Shown: piece after piece, positions 1 through 6,453 of the stretch
Layout of the letters: each line of letters starts with the position of its first letter
Numbering within the stretch: the first letter of the stretch is position 1
Assembly: GCA_028292145.1 (NCBI GenBank)
Contig: JAQGMX010000308.1
Location: 1 to 16,550, forward strand
Direction: 5' to 3'
From: Variovorax sp.
GTDB taxonomy: Bacteria > Pseudomonadota > Gammaproteobacteria > Burkholderiales > Burkholderiaceae_C
Length of the DNA: 16,550 nucleotides
Made by a program: the position numbers and the translations under genes
The notes under the pieces: model-generated
What the model saw: the letters and a program-made list of their open reading frames with translations, nothing else
The model's database searches: none
Told to the model about the DNA's origin: nothing

Positions 1-416
1 CTTCGCAGCAGCTGCTGGATGCCGGACAGGTCCTGCTCGCTCACGACCTGGTTGGCGATCAGCGTGCGGCGTGCACCGGCTGCCACGCCGACTGTGAGCT
101 GCGTCACGGTCGCGAACGTCAGGCCCCAGGCGCCGCCATCGATCTGGCGCTTGAAAAGCTGCGGCGACATCGTCGTCTTGCCGTGCGGCGCCAGGTCGAT
201 GCCCCAGTCATGGGCGCGGTTCTGGAACCAGTCGAGGTTATGGTCCAGCGCTTGCCGCTTGAGCAGCGCGACCGGCAGCGGCAGATCGCCGGCCAGGACG
301 TTCCAGCCGCGATGCGCGATGCCACTGCGGCGCACCGGCTCGGCCGTGCGCGGGAAGCCTTTGAATCGGCTGTCGAAGACCGGGTCGAGGATGTCGTTGT
401 CTTGTGTTGTCGTCAT
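1..416 (-). CDS. PLP-dependent amino acid deaminase (D-serine dehydratase/D-threonine aldolase-like), N-terminal part
   Basis: Only the first 138 residues are in the window; the gene runs off the left edge. The protein resembles fold-type III PLP enzymes with an alanine-racemase-like N-terminal barrel, the group of D-threonine aldolase, eukaryotic-type D-serine dehydratase and 'amino acid deaminase'. The best landmark is APHGKTTMSP at residues 77-86, where Lys80 is placed as the PLP Schiff-base lysine. It is followed by a GAWGLTFATVTQL stretch typical of the family. Such enzymes eliminate or cleave beta-hydroxy D-amino acids, and dehydration yields an enamine/imine and then a 2-oxo acid and ammonia. 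The start overlaps the stop of the upstream ATPase gene as ATGA, and no Shine-Dalgarno sequence precedes it, so translation is probably coupled to that gene. It is the last visible gene of the peptide ABC operon. Substrate and stereospecificity cannot be read here. An aldolase rather than a deaminase is possible. Confidence 0.8.
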   Translation of the reverse strand, partial: MTTTQDNDILDPVFDSRFKGFPRTAEPVRRSGIAHRGWNVLAGDLPLPVALLKRQALDHNLDWFQNRAHDWGIDLAPHGKTTMSPQLFKRQIDGGAWGLTFATVTQLTVGVAAGARRTLIANQVVSEQDLSGIQQLLR

Positions 417-1429
417 GTCGATGTCGATGTCAGGTTCATCGGTGCTGAGATCAGATCTTCGCGGATGCACGCCGAGAAGTGTCCCGGCGCGCGCTCTTCG
501 AGCGGCGGCACGGTCTGCGCGCAGAGCGCGATCGCATGCGGGCAGCGGGTCCGGAAGACGCAGCCCGAAGGCGGCGCGATCGGGCTCGGAATATCGCCCG
601 TGAGCGCGACGTGCGCGGTCGGCAGCAGCGGATCGGGCTTCGGGCTCGCAGCCAGCAGTGCCTGCGTGTACGGGTGCAGCGGCCGCTCGAACAGCGCCGC
701 CGTCGGTGCCACTTCCATGACCTTGCCCAGATACAGCACGACCACGCGGTCGCACAGGTATTCGACCACGTCGAGGTCGTGCGAGATGAACAGCATGGTG
801 AGCGACAGCCGCTCGCGCAGGTCGGCCAGCAGGTTGATGACCTGCGCCTGGATCGACACGTCGAGCGCCGACAGCGGCTCGTCGGCGACGATGAACTCCG
901 GCTCCACGGCCAGCGCACGCGCCACGCCGATGCGCTGGCGCTGGCCGCCGGAGAACTCGTGCGGGAAACGGCTTGCGTGCTCAGGCCGCAGGCCCACGGT
1001 TTCGAGCAGTTCGGCGATCCGCTTGTCGCGGGCCGCCGCGCCCTTGTGCAGCCCGTGCGTCGACAGCGCCTCCCCCAGGATGGCGCTGATGCGCATCTTC
1101 GGATTCAGGCTCGCATACGGGTCCTGGAAGATGATCTGCAGCTTGCTGCGCAGCTTGCGCATGCGTTCGGCCGAGAAGCCGGCGATGTCCTCGCCGCGGT
1201 AGCGCACCTCGCCGTCGGTGCGCTCGACCAGCCGCAGCACCGTGCGGCCGATGGTGCTCTTGCCGGAGCCGGACTCGCCGACCAGCCCGAGCGTCTCGCC
1301 CTTGCGGATCGCGAACGACACGTCGTCCACCGCGCGCACCGGGCGCTTGCCGCTGCCGAAGTATTTCCTGAGGTTGCGGACTTCGATCAGCGGTTCGTCG
1401 ATGTCGTCGATGGCATCGAGGGTGTTCAT
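413..1429 (-). CDS. Peptide ABC transporter ATP-binding protein (OppF/DppF type)
   Basis: This is one of two ATPases of a family-5 oligopeptide/dipeptide importer, acting at the inner face of the cytoplasmic membrane. The 338-residue protein has Walker A GESGSGKS (51-58), Q-loop Gln102 in IIFQDPYASLNP, signature FSGGQRQR (159-166), Walker B FIVADEP (179-185) and H-loop His217. After the ATPase core comes the C-terminal oligopeptide-transporter extension, with the Pro-Ser-Gly-Cys and RTRC cysteines around 288-296 that often bind a metal or Fe-S centre in this group. The chosen ATG has GGAG eight bases upstream and overlaps the stop of the preceding ATPase gene as ATGA. The open frame extends upstream to 1543, but that extension lies inside the other ATPase and reads as non-homologous sequence. 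The stop overlaps the downstream deaminase start. Function is confident; the transported ligand is unknown. Confidence 0.95.
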   Translation of the reverse strand: MNTLDAIDDIDEPLIEVRNLRKYFGSGKRPVRAVDDVSFAIRKGETLGLVGESGSGKSTIGRTVLRLVERTDGEVRYRGEDIAGFSAERMRKLRSKLQIIFQDPYASLNPKMRISAILGEALSTHGLHKGAAARDKRIAELLETVGLRPEHASRFPHEFSGGQRQRIGVARALAVEPEFIVADEPLSALDVSIQAQVINLLADLRERLSLTMLFISHDLDVVEYLCDRVVVLYLGKVMEVAPTAALFERPLHPYTQALLAASPKPDPLLPTAHVALTGDIPSPIAPPSGCVFRTRCPHAIALCAQTVPPLEERAPGHFSACIREDLISAPMNLTSTST

Positions 1430-2463
1430 GCGGCTTTCTCCATCACCGTCGCCGGCACGCGGATGCAGCGCGCCAGGCGCCCTGCGCTGGTTTGGATCAG
1501 CGGCGGCACCGCATCGCGGCAGGCCGGAATCGCCAGATCGCAACGCGGCTCGAAGGCGCAGCCCGGCGGCGGCGCCAGCGGGCTCGACACCTGGCCGCGG
1601 ATCGCGAAGAGCCGGCGCGGACGCCCGCCGTCCGCCGTCGTGCGCTGCGTCTTGCCCGGCAGGCAGGCCAGTAGCCCCTGCGTGTACGGATGCTCGGGCT
1701 GTGCGAACAGCGGCCGCACCGGCGCATGCTCCACCACGCGGCCGGCGTACATCACGACCACATCGTCGGCATGGTGCGCGACGACGCCGAGGTTGTGCGT
1801 GATGAAGAGGATGCTCATGCCGGTCTCCGACTGCAGCCGGCGCATCAGCGCGAGGATCTGCGCCTGGATGGTGACGTCGAGCGCGGTGGTCGGTTCGTCG
1901 GCGATGAGCAGCGTCGGGTCGCAGGCCATCGCCAGCGCGATCATCACCCGCTGTCGCATGCCGCCGGAGAGCTGGTGCGGATACTCGTGCAGGCGCTGCG
2001 ATGCGGCCGGAATCTCGACCAGGTCGAGCATGCGCAGCGCGTGCGCCAGCGCGGCCTTGCGGTCGAGCCCCTTGTGCAGCCGCACGCTCTCGGCGATCTG
2101 CTCGCCGATCCGGAACACCGGGTTCAGGCTGGTCATGGGCTCCTGGAAGATCATCGCCAGCTCGTTGCCGCGCAGGCGGCGCATGTCGCTGCCGGAAAGC
2201 TGAAGCAGATCGACCGCGTTGCCGTCGCGCTTCACGAAAGAGGTTTCGCCGGTCACCTGCGCGTCGGCCGTCTTGGGCAGCAGGCCCATCAGGGTCAGGC
2301 TGGTCACCGACTTGCCGGAGCCGGATTCGCCGACCAGCGCGGTCGTCTGGCCCGGCAGGATCGAGAAGCTGACCTCGCCGACCGAGCGCACCAGGCCGTC
2401 TTCGGTCGGGAAGCTGGTGCTGAGGTTGCGCACCGACAGACGAGGGATGAGAGCGTCGGTCAT
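1426..2463 (-). CDS. Peptide ABC transporter ATP-binding protein (OppD/DppD type)
   Basis: Partner ATPase of the same importer, 345 residues. Visible motifs are Walker A GESGSGKS (45-52), Q-loop Gln108 in MIFQEPMTSLNP, signature LSGGMRQR (165-172), Walker B LLIADEP (185-191) and H-loop His223. The C-terminal oligopeptide extension has the SPLAPPPGCAFEPRC pattern around 294-308. The SGGMRQRVMIA form of the signature region is typical of the OppD/DppD subunit, whereas its neighbour carries the OppF/DppF form. The start is set by homology: an ATG five bases further upstream leads straight to a stop, and only one base separates this start from the permease stop. A purine-rich AAGAAGGCGG precedes it. 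A longer frame reaches upstream to 2652 inside the permease gene and is not protein-like. The transported ligand is not identifiable. Confidence 0.95.
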   Translation of the reverse strand: MTDALIPRLSVRNLSTSFPTEDGLVRSVGEVSFSILPGQTTALVGESGSGKSVTSLTLMGLLPKTADAQVTGETSFVKRDGNAVDLLQLSGSDMRRLRGNELAMIFQEPMTSLNPVFRIGEQIAESVRLHKGLDRKAALAHALRMLDLVEIPAASQRLHEYPHQLSGGMRQRVMIALAMACDPTLLIADEPTTALDVTIQAQILALMRRLQSETGMSILFITHNLGVVAHHADDVVVMYAGRVVEHAPVRPLFAQPEHPYTQGLLACLPGKTQRTTADGGRPRRLFAIRGQVSSPLAPPPGCAFEPRCDLAIPACRDAVPPLIQTSAGRLARCIRVPATVMEKAA

Positions 2464-2464
2464 G

Positions 2465-3310
2465 TCATGCCGCCTTCTTGAGCTTGGGGTCGAGCAGGTC
2501 GCGCACACCGTCGCCGACGAGCTGCAGCGACAGCGCCGTGAAGATGATCGCGAGCCCCGGAAACAGCACCACCCAGAACGCGCGGTCGGCGTACTGCTGG
2601 CTGCCCGCGACCATCGTGCCCCAGGTCGGGATATCGGGCGGCACGCCGACACCGAGGAACGACAGGCCGGCTTCGGCCAGGATCGCGTACGCGAAGATGA
2701 ACGACACCTGCACCAGGATCGGCGACATCAGGTTGGGCAGCACGTGCCGCCACAGGATGCGCGACGTGCGCACGCCGAGCGCACGCACCGCCTCGATGAA
2801 CAGCAGCTCGCGCACCACGAGCGTCGATGCGCGCACCACCCGGGCCACGCGCGGCGTGTAGACCAGCACCAGCGCCAGCACCACGTTGCCGAGCGAGGCG
2901 CCGAGGATCGCGACCAGCGCGATCGCCAGCAGGATGTCGGGGAAGGACATCATCGCGTCGACCACCCGCATGATCGGCGCGTCGAGCCGGCGGAAGAAGC
3001 CGGCGACGAGGCCGAGCGCGGTGCCGAAGATCACCGAACCGAGCGCGGTGAGCGCGGCGATGGACAGCGAATAGCGCGCGCCGTGCACGATGCGCGAATA
3101 CATGTCCCGGCCGAGTTCGTCGGTGCCCAGCAGGTGCGTCATGCTCGGCGGCTTGAGGCGGTCGAGCACGGCGGTGTCGTTCGGGTCGGCGGAAGCGAAC
3201 AGCGGCGCGCCGACGGCCAGCACGGCGATCACCAGCAGCACGATCATCGACAGCATCACCGTGCGCCGATGCATCAGCTGGCGCAGGGTCCGGGGGAGTT
3301 TGAACTTCAT
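2465..3310 (-). CDS. Peptide ABC transporter permease (OppC/DppC type)
   Basis: Inner-membrane permease of 281 residues. It has the DppC-type N-terminus: a short basic cytoplasmic tail, a first membrane span near residues 20-38, then a periplasmic segment with the hallmark HLLGTDELGRDMYSR at 59-73. The remaining spans follow. The EAA coupling loop, which contacts the ATPases, lies near 173-192 (EAVRALGVRTSRILWRHVLP). The C-terminal GLSFLGVGVPP and PTWG motifs at 215-231 are also classical for this subunit. The ATG is preceded by GAAGGGC about eight bases upstream and begins ten bases after the upstream permease stop. It forms the channel with the neighbouring DppB-type subunit. Family and role are confident; substrate is not. 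Confidence 0.95.
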   Translation of the reverse strand: MKFKLPRTLRQLMHRRTVMLSMIVLLVIAVLAVGAPLFASADPNDTAVLDRLKPPSMTHLLGTDELGRDMYSRIVHGARYSLSIAALTALGSVIFGTALGLVAGFFRRLDAPIMRVVDAMMSFPDILLAIALVAILGASLGNVVLALVLVYTPRVARVVRASTLVVRELLFIEAVRALGVRTSRILWRHVLPNLMSPILVQVSFIFAYAILAEAGLSFLGVGVPPDIPTWGTMVAGSQQYADRAFWVVLFPGLAIIFTALSLQLVGDGVRDLLDPKLKKAA

Positions 3311-3320
3311 GGCGTGCCCT

Positions 3321-4262
3321 TCAGACCTTCACGCGCGGATCGACCACCGCATACAGCAGGTCGATGGCGAAATTGATGAGCACGTAGATCGCCGCGATCA
3401 CCAGCAGCGCGCCCTGGATCACCGGATAGTCGCGCCGCAGCACCGCATTGACGACCAGGCTGCCGACGCCCGGCAGGCCGAACACGGTCTCGGTGACGAC
3501 CGCGCCGCCGATCATGAGCGCGGCGGTCAGGCCGAGCACGGTGACGATCGGCACCAGGGCATTGCGCAGCGCGTGCTTGAGGACGACGGTCCCTTCGTTC
3601 AGGCCCTTCGAGCGCGCGGTGCGGACGTAGTCTTCGCCCAGCACGTCGAGCATCGACGAGCGGGTGAAGCGGATGATGAGCGCCGAGTTGAGCAGGCCGA
3701 GCACGGCCGCCGGCAGGATCAGCGCATGCAGCCGTTCCGTCAGCGGCGCATCCGGCGCCCCGTAGCCCGACACCGGAAACCAGCCGAACGACACGGCGAA
3801 GATCTGGATCAGCACGATGCCCAGCCAGAAGCTCGGAATGCTGGCGCCGAGCATCGCGATGCCGGTGAAGAACTGGTCGATCCAGCGGCCGCGGAACACC
3901 GCCGAGGCGATGCCGCACGGCAGCCCTATCAGCGCCGCGATGGCGACCGCCATCAGCGACAGCAGCGTTGTCGGCTCGGCCCGCTCCCACAGCGCCTGCG
4001 TGACCGGACGCTGCAGGAAGATCGACGTGCCGAGGTTGCCGCTGAGCACTTCGCGCAACCAGTAGCCGAACTGGACGGGCAACGGTTTGTCGAGGCCGTA
4101 CTCGACCTGCACGCGGGCGATGTCGGCAGCGGTGGCCTGGTCGCCGAGCAGCACGGAGACCGGGTCGCCCGACGCCGCGCGCGTCAGCACGAACACCAGC
4201 ACCGCCACGATGGCGAGCACGACGAGCATGCCGGCGAAGCGGGATGCAAGGAATCGGAACAT
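3321..4262 (-). CDS. Peptide ABC transporter permease (OppB/DppB type)
   Basis: First permease of the importer, 313 residues. The N-terminus (residues 1-30) is a single hydrophobic span followed by the periplasmic SGDPVSVLLG and YGLDKPLPVQFGYWL segments typical of DppB-type subunits. GNLGTSIFLQRPV lies at 76-87. The EAA loop is at about 211-230 (DYVRTARSKGLNEGTVVLKH), the TETVFGLPGVGSLVV motif near 257-271, and the C-terminus ends in DPRVKV. About six membrane spans are visible by hydrophobicity. The ATG lies 12 bases after the stop of the binding-protein gene and has no strong Shine-Dalgarno sequence. It should pair with the next gene to form the membrane channel. Substrate unknown. Confidence 0.95.
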   Translation of the reverse strand: MFRFLASRFAGMLVVLAIVAVLVFVLTRAASGDPVSVLLGDQATAADIARVQVEYGLDKPLPVQFGYWLREVLSGNLGTSIFLQRPVTQALWERAEPTTLLSLMAVAIAALIGLPCGIASAVFRGRWIDQFFTGIAMLGASIPSFWLGIVLIQIFAVSFGWFPVSGYGAPDAPLTERLHALILPAAVLGLLNSALIIRFTRSSMLDVLGEDYVRTARSKGLNEGTVVLKHALRNALVPIVTVLGLTAALMIGGAVVTETVFGLPGVGSLVVNAVLRRDYPVIQGALLVIAAIYVLINFAIDLLYAVVDPRVKV

Positions 4263-4274
4263 GGTCGGTGCGGC

Positions 4275-5864
4275 TTACTTGATGCGAGCGTTCCAGAAGA
4301 ACGGCCAGGTCGCGGGCGTGTAGTTGTCGAGCGCCGGACTCTTTGCCGACAACCCGTTGAACTTGCCCACATTGATGTACGGCACCTCGTCGTAGACCAC
4401 CTGCTGCACCTTGCCCCACAGCGCGCCGCGCTTGGCCGGGTCGCTCTCGACGTTGAACGCCTGCAACGCCGACTTCTTGGCCGGGGTGTCCCACCAGCCG
4501 GGTGCGCCGTCGCCGAGTTGCGGCGGCGAGAGCATCGGCTCCGGGAACTGGCCCGAATGCGTCACGTAGATGTCCCACAGCTTCGAATCGTTGCGGCGCT
4601 GCACCAGCGTCGCCCAGTCGACCACGTTCATCTCGACCTTGAAGCCGGCGCGCTTGAGCTGCTCGCTCATCAGCAACGCCATGTTGTAGTGGAAGTCGTA
4701 CTGGCGGCTGGTCAGGATGCGGATCGGGTCGCCCTTGTAGCCGGCCCTGGCCGCGGCTTCCTTCGCCTTGGGCGCGTTGCGCTGGTTGTACTGGTCGGTG
4801 CCGGCGGTGGAATAGAACGGCGAGCCCTTCGGGAAGTGATTGCCTTCGGCGACGAAGAAGCGCGTATCGCCGAAGCCGGCGGCCAGCATCTCGCCCTCGC
4901 CCAGCGCTACCTGGATGGCCTGGCGCACGGCGAGGTTCGACGCGACGCCTTCCTTGGTGTTGAGCACCAGGTACGGGAAGCCGAAGGCCGGCGTCATGAT
5001 CGGCAGCGTCTTGCCGGCGGCTTTTTCGAGGCGCGCGAGCGCTTCGACCGGCAGCAGGTCGGCGAAGTCGTACTGACCCGCCAGCGCGCCCTCGACGCGG
5101 GTGCTGGCGTTGGGCACCGGCACGAAGCGCAGTTCCTCGATCGACGCTTCACGCTTGCCGCCGTAGCCGTTGGCCGGCTCCTTGCGCGCGCTGTACTTGT
5201 CGAAACGGCTCAGCAGCACGTACTGGTCGGGCTTGCGCTCCTTGAATCTGTACGGGCCGGTGCCGACGAAGTCCTTGAGCGGCGTCGCGATCGATTCCTT
5301 GGCCATGATCGCGGCCATGCCGCTCGGCAGTGCCAGCTGCGCCGGCAGCGGCGCATACGGCTCCTTCAGCACCAGCGTGACCGCCAGCGGACCGGTTGCC
5401 TTCAGGCTGTCGATCACCTTGCCGAGCGCCTTGCCGCGCGGCGACTGCTCGATCCAGCGCTGCAGGCTGGCCACGATATCGTCGGCGTTGAGTTCGCGAC
5501 CGCTGTGCAGCATCACGCCCTTGCGCAAGGCGATGGCGTAGGTCTTGCCGTCGGCGGAGATCTTCGGCATCGATTCGGCCAGCATCGGCACCACGTTCCA
5601 CTTGGCGTCGAAGGTGTAGAGCGGTTCGTAGACGTGCTGCATGATCGTTCCGACCAGGTCGGCGGTCGACGCCATCGGGTCGAGCGTCTGCGGTTCGGCG
5701 ACCATCGCCAGCGTGGCGAAGGTGCGCGGCGTCTGGGCATGTGCGAACGGCGCGGCCAGCGGCAGCGCGGCACACAGGGCCACCATGGCGGCAGCACTCA
5801 GGAGACTCCGCTTGCTGGCGGTGAACGAGGCCGGCAAGCGGCGCAGGAATGTGGGGCGAGACAT
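4275..5864 (-). CDS. Peptide-type ABC transporter periplasmic substrate-binding protein (family 5)
   Basis: Solute receptor of the importer, 529 residues, within the usual size range for SBP family 5. A Sec signal peptide is clear: a basic segment (RR at 8-9, SKR at 17-19), a hydrophobic core at about 20-40 and an AHA-Q cleavage site after residue 43. The cysteine at 31 is not in a lipobox, so the mature protein should be soluble in the periplasm. Family features include AEPQTLDPM soon after the cleavage site, the YEPLYTFDAKWNVVPMLAES region, and the GTGPYRF motif in the middle. The ATG is chosen because AAGGAG lies six bases upstream and the signal peptide then starts normally. The frame stays open 24 codons further but that stretch runs through the spacer palindrome. 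The ligand could be a peptide, a D-amino-acid derivative or another amide; homology does not tell. Confidence 0.93.
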   Translation of the reverse strand: MSRPTFLRRLPASFTASKRSLLSAAAMVALCAALPLAAPFAHAQTPRTFATLAMVAEPQTLDPMASTADLVGTIMQHVYEPLYTFDAKWNVVPMLAESMPKISADGKTYAIALRKGVMLHSGRELNADDIVASLQRWIEQSPRGKALGKVIDSLKATGPLAVTLVLKEPYAPLPAQLALPSGMAAIMAKESIATPLKDFVGTGPYRFKERKPDQYVLLSRFDKYSARKEPANGYGGKREASIEELRFVPVPNASTRVEGALAGQYDFADLLPVEALARLEKAAGKTLPIMTPAFGFPYLVLNTKEGVASNLAVRQAIQVALGEGEMLAAGFGDTRFFVAEGNHFPKGSPFYSTAGTDQYNQRNAPKAKEAAARAGYKGDPIRILTSRQYDFHYNMALLMSEQLKRAGFKVEMNVVDWATLVQRRNDSKLWDIYVTHSGQFPEPMLSPPQLGDGAPGWWDTPAKKSALQAFNVESDPAKRGALWGKVQQVVYDEVPYINVGKFNGLSAKSPALDNYTPATWPFFWNARIK

Positions 5865-5870
5865 GAAAAG

Positions 5871-5876
5871 CTCCTT
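5871..5876 (-). promoter_or_regulatory. Ribosome binding site of the substrate-binding protein gene
   Basis: On the minus strand this reads AAGGAG, six bases before the ATG at 5864-5862. It decides against the longer in-frame start near 5936. Confidence 0.8.
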
Positions 5877-5893
5877 CATCGAACGGGTCGGCG

Positions 5894-5908
5894 TGAAAAT
5901 TATTTTCT
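5894..5908. promoter_or_regulatory. Operator-like palindrome, ABC-operon side
   Basis: The sequence contains a perfect 13-bp palindrome GAAAAT-T-ATTTTC (5895-5907), here taken as a 15-bp site TGAAAATTATTTTCT for comparison with a second site at 5978-5992. It lies 30 bp upstream of the binding-protein ATG, where a repressor could block the promoter. It is also enclosed in a looser GGCGT/ACGCC inverted repeat (5890-5894 and 5912-5916). The shape fits a dimeric HTH regulator, but no regulator gene is in the window to assign it to. Confidence 0.5.
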
Positions 5909-5935
5909 TTAACGCCGACTCTGAAGCATCAAACA

Positions 5936-5969
5936 TGCCAAATCATGGGTAAAAACCCGCGATTTGGCA
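5936..5969. promoter_or_regulatory. 34-bp nested palindrome in the divergent spacer
   Basis: Perfect 9-bp outer arms TGCCAAATC (5936-5944) and GATTTGGCA (5961-5969) enclose a second inverted repeat GGGT-AAAA-ACCC (5947-5958), with a two-base mismatch between the two layers on each side. It sits between the two smaller palindromes. As DNA it could bind a second regulator; as RNA it could form a hairpin in either leader. It lacks a following T-run, so a terminator is less likely. Each outer arm carries a TTGGCA-like hexamer pointing toward its own gene, but no convincing -10 box follows at normal spacing. Confidence 0.55.
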
Positions 5970-5977
5970 ATTTAGTG

Positions 5978-5992
5978 TGAAATAGAATTTCA
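5978..5992. promoter_or_regulatory. Operator-like palindrome, ridA side
   Basis: TGAAAT-AGA-ATTTCA is a perfect 15-bp palindrome with a three-base centre, 34 bp upstream of the ridA ATG. It shares the TGAAA-N5-TTTC plan with the site at 5894-5908, and the two centres are 84 bp apart. Matching sites in front of both divergent genes suggest that one regulator controls both. Regulator identity is unknown. Confidence 0.5.
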
Positions 5993-6026
5993 TTTTCGTC
6001 TGTTTCACCGAACCTGGAGTCTTCTC

Positions 6027-6416
6027 ATGACGCTCGAATATCTCGGCAATCCGCCCAACGCCTCCGACCGCCAGGTGCGGCCGTTCTCTCCTGCCGTGCG
6101 TGCCGGCGACTTCATCTACGTCTCGGGTCAGGTGCCGGTGAATGCCGACGGCGAACTGGTCGTCGGCGGCATCGAGGCGCAGACGCGTCAGGTAATGGAA
6201 AACATCAAGGCGGCACTGGCACTGGCCGGCGCGACCTTCGACGACGTCTGCAAATCGAACTGCTGGCTTCAGGATGCGCGCGACTTCGGTGCATTCAACC
6301 GGGTCTACATGAGCTATCTGGGTGCAGGACGCCCGGCACGCTCCACTACGGAGGCGCGGCTGATGATCGATGCACGCGTCGAGGTCGACGTGATTGCGTA
6401 CAAGCCGAAAGCCTGA
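6027..6416 (+). CDS. ridA: RidA family enamine/imine deaminase (YjgF/UK114)
   Basis: Small cytosolic protein of 129 residues, the standard length for this trimeric family. RidA proteins hydrolyse reactive enamine/imine intermediates such as 2-aminoacrylate, released by PLP-dependent dehydratases, to 2-oxo acid and ammonia, protecting other PLP enzymes. Visible features are FIYVSGQVPV (29-38), the helix QTRQVMENIKAALALAGATF (52-71) and the C-terminal GRPARSTTEARL block with Arg105, matching the catalytic arginine of enteric RidA. Glu119 in VEVDVIAY matches the conserved glutamate. The N-terminus has RPFSPAV in place of the usual GPYSQAV, so it may belong to a Rid subgroup other than classical RidA. 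GGAG lies seven bases before the ATG. It is divergent from the peptide ABC operon that ends in a PLP deaminase, which supports a role in clearing that enzyme's products. Confidence 0.92.
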   Translation: MTLEYLGNPPNASDRQVRPFSPAVRAGDFIYVSGQVPVNADGELVVGGIEAQTRQVMENIKAALALAGATFDDVCKSNCWLQDARDFGAFNRVYMSYLGAGRPARSTTEARLMIDARVEVDVIAYKPKA

Positions 6417-6453
6417 GCGTCGGCCGGACTCTCTGCTGCGACTTGGCCGCCGC

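Noticed and set aside
415..431. ATGTCG microrepeat at the ATPase/deaminase junction, considered as a phase-variable tract.
   Set aside because: Only about two and a half hexamer copies. A six-base unit keeps the frame, so slippage would not switch the gene.
1430..1543. Upstream extension of the OppF-type ATPase frame by 38 codons.
   Set aside because: It lies entirely inside the preceding ATPase gene and has no homology-like sequence. The ATGA-coupled start with GGAG upstream gives a normal N-terminus.
479..2203. A 574-codon plus-strand open frame opposite the two left-hand ATPase genes.
   Set aside because: Low-complexity Arg/His/Gln-rich translation; both ATPases on the other strand carry complete motif sets.
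3090..5912. A 940-codon open frame on the plus strand, antisense to the importer genes.
   Set aside because: Its translation is dominated by Arg, His, Gln, Asp and Glu with no domain pattern, typical of an antisense frame in GC-rich DNA. The opposite strand has clear permease and binding-protein motifs.
5964..5992. TTGGCA ... TAGAAT as a sigma-70 promoter for ridA.
   Set aside because: The spacer is only 13 bp, and no better -10 box lies at 16-18 bp, so a promoter cannot be assigned from sequence alone.
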